Assembly (NCBI RefSeq): GCF_023573145.1
Contig: NZ_CP097635.1
Span: forward strand, 186,001 to 250,000
Length of the DNA: 64,000 nucleotides
Origin: Aquincola tertiaricarbonis
Lineage (GTDB): Bacteria > Pseudomonadota > Gammaproteobacteria > Burkholderiales > Burkholderiaceae_C
Direction: 5' to 3'
A program made the translations under genes and the position numbers. Below are positions 63,966 through 64,000 of the stretch, piece after piece. The notes below the pieces were generated by a model. The model was not told where the DNA came from. It worked only from the letters and a program-made list of their open reading frames with translations, and ran no database searches. The number at the start of each line of letters is the position of its first letter. Position 1 is the stretch's first letter.

Positions 63966-64000
63966 GCTTCAAGCCCATCGAACGCATCGTCACCGGCCAC
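63962..64000 (+). CDS. Start of a cupin-like protein (partial, runs off the window)
   Basis: ATG at 63962 overlaps the cyclase stop by 4 nt and opens MSFKPIERIVTGH before the edge. The IxRIVTGH start is typical of cupin-domain proteins in aromatic degradation operons, but only 13 residues are visible. Confidence 0.45.
   Translation, partial: MSFKPIERIVTGH

Overview
The window is very GC-rich, with dense coding and codon use to match. Its gene content (Bug/TctC solute receptors, DUF1302/DUF1329 pairs, NodD-like and DsdC/GcvA-like LysR regulators, PEP-CTERM protein, CCS-type citrate symporter) points to a Burkholderiales beta-proteobacterium, most likely of the Leptothrix/Rubrivivax/Ideonella type. 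This placement is inference; there is no rRNA gene or other phylogenetic marker. I saw no tRNA, rRNA, CRISPR array or insertion sequence.

Region 1 (1-10608) is part of a type III secretion locus. The minus strand reads lytic transglycosylase, sctV, sctC, sctD, a needle-like subunit and a partial sctI-like gene that runs off the window. The plus strand reads sctU and an unexpected FliO-like gene. Next comes a 223-aa protein whose C-terminus resembles the needle-like subunit, then a secreted protein and a decayed HigBA-type toxin-antitoxin locus.

Region 2 (10623-16734) holds a TctDE-like two-component system in an operon with a lone periplasmic binding protein, divergent from a citrate-type symporter, followed by a CapA-like protein. 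Region 3 (16734-22539) and a distant block (45347-47872) contain three putative toxins without signal peptides: a nuclease, a LysM protein with hydrophobic helices, and a LysM plus amidase-like protein. Each is followed by a small gene whose predicted location suits an immunity role (cytosolic, membrane, periplasmic). All three toxin genes, and the 223-aa type III-linked gene, have the same inverted-repeat box (core AGCTrGGGCGCACCCCA) 64-114 nt before the start codon. This is the most interesting signal in the window: a possible type III-co-regulated set of effector-immunity pairs.

Region 4 (22617-48818) is mostly signalling and housekeeping: a hybrid kinase/KaiC-like/response-regulator cassette, a trimeric autotransporter divergent from a hybrid kinase, a flavodoxin operon with a LysR gene, dsdA with a LysR gene, a COG0523 GTPase with a Zur/Fur-like site, a PEP-CTERM protein, a frameshifted diguanylate cyclase, a chemoreceptor, an EAL phosphodiesterase, and a tandem 85-bp repeat.

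Region 5 (48819-64000) is one long plus-strand catabolic operon divergent from a NodD-like LysR gene. It encodes envelope proteins (DUF1302, DUF1329, BNR-like, MMPL/RND), two flavin monooxygenases, an extradiol-type VOC protein, a Rieske protein, an alpha/beta hydrolase, a cyclase, an MFS carrier, a Bug receptor and the start of a cupin-like gene. The set looks like uptake and ring opening of a hydrophobic, probably aromatic, compound; the substrate cannot be read from the sequence.
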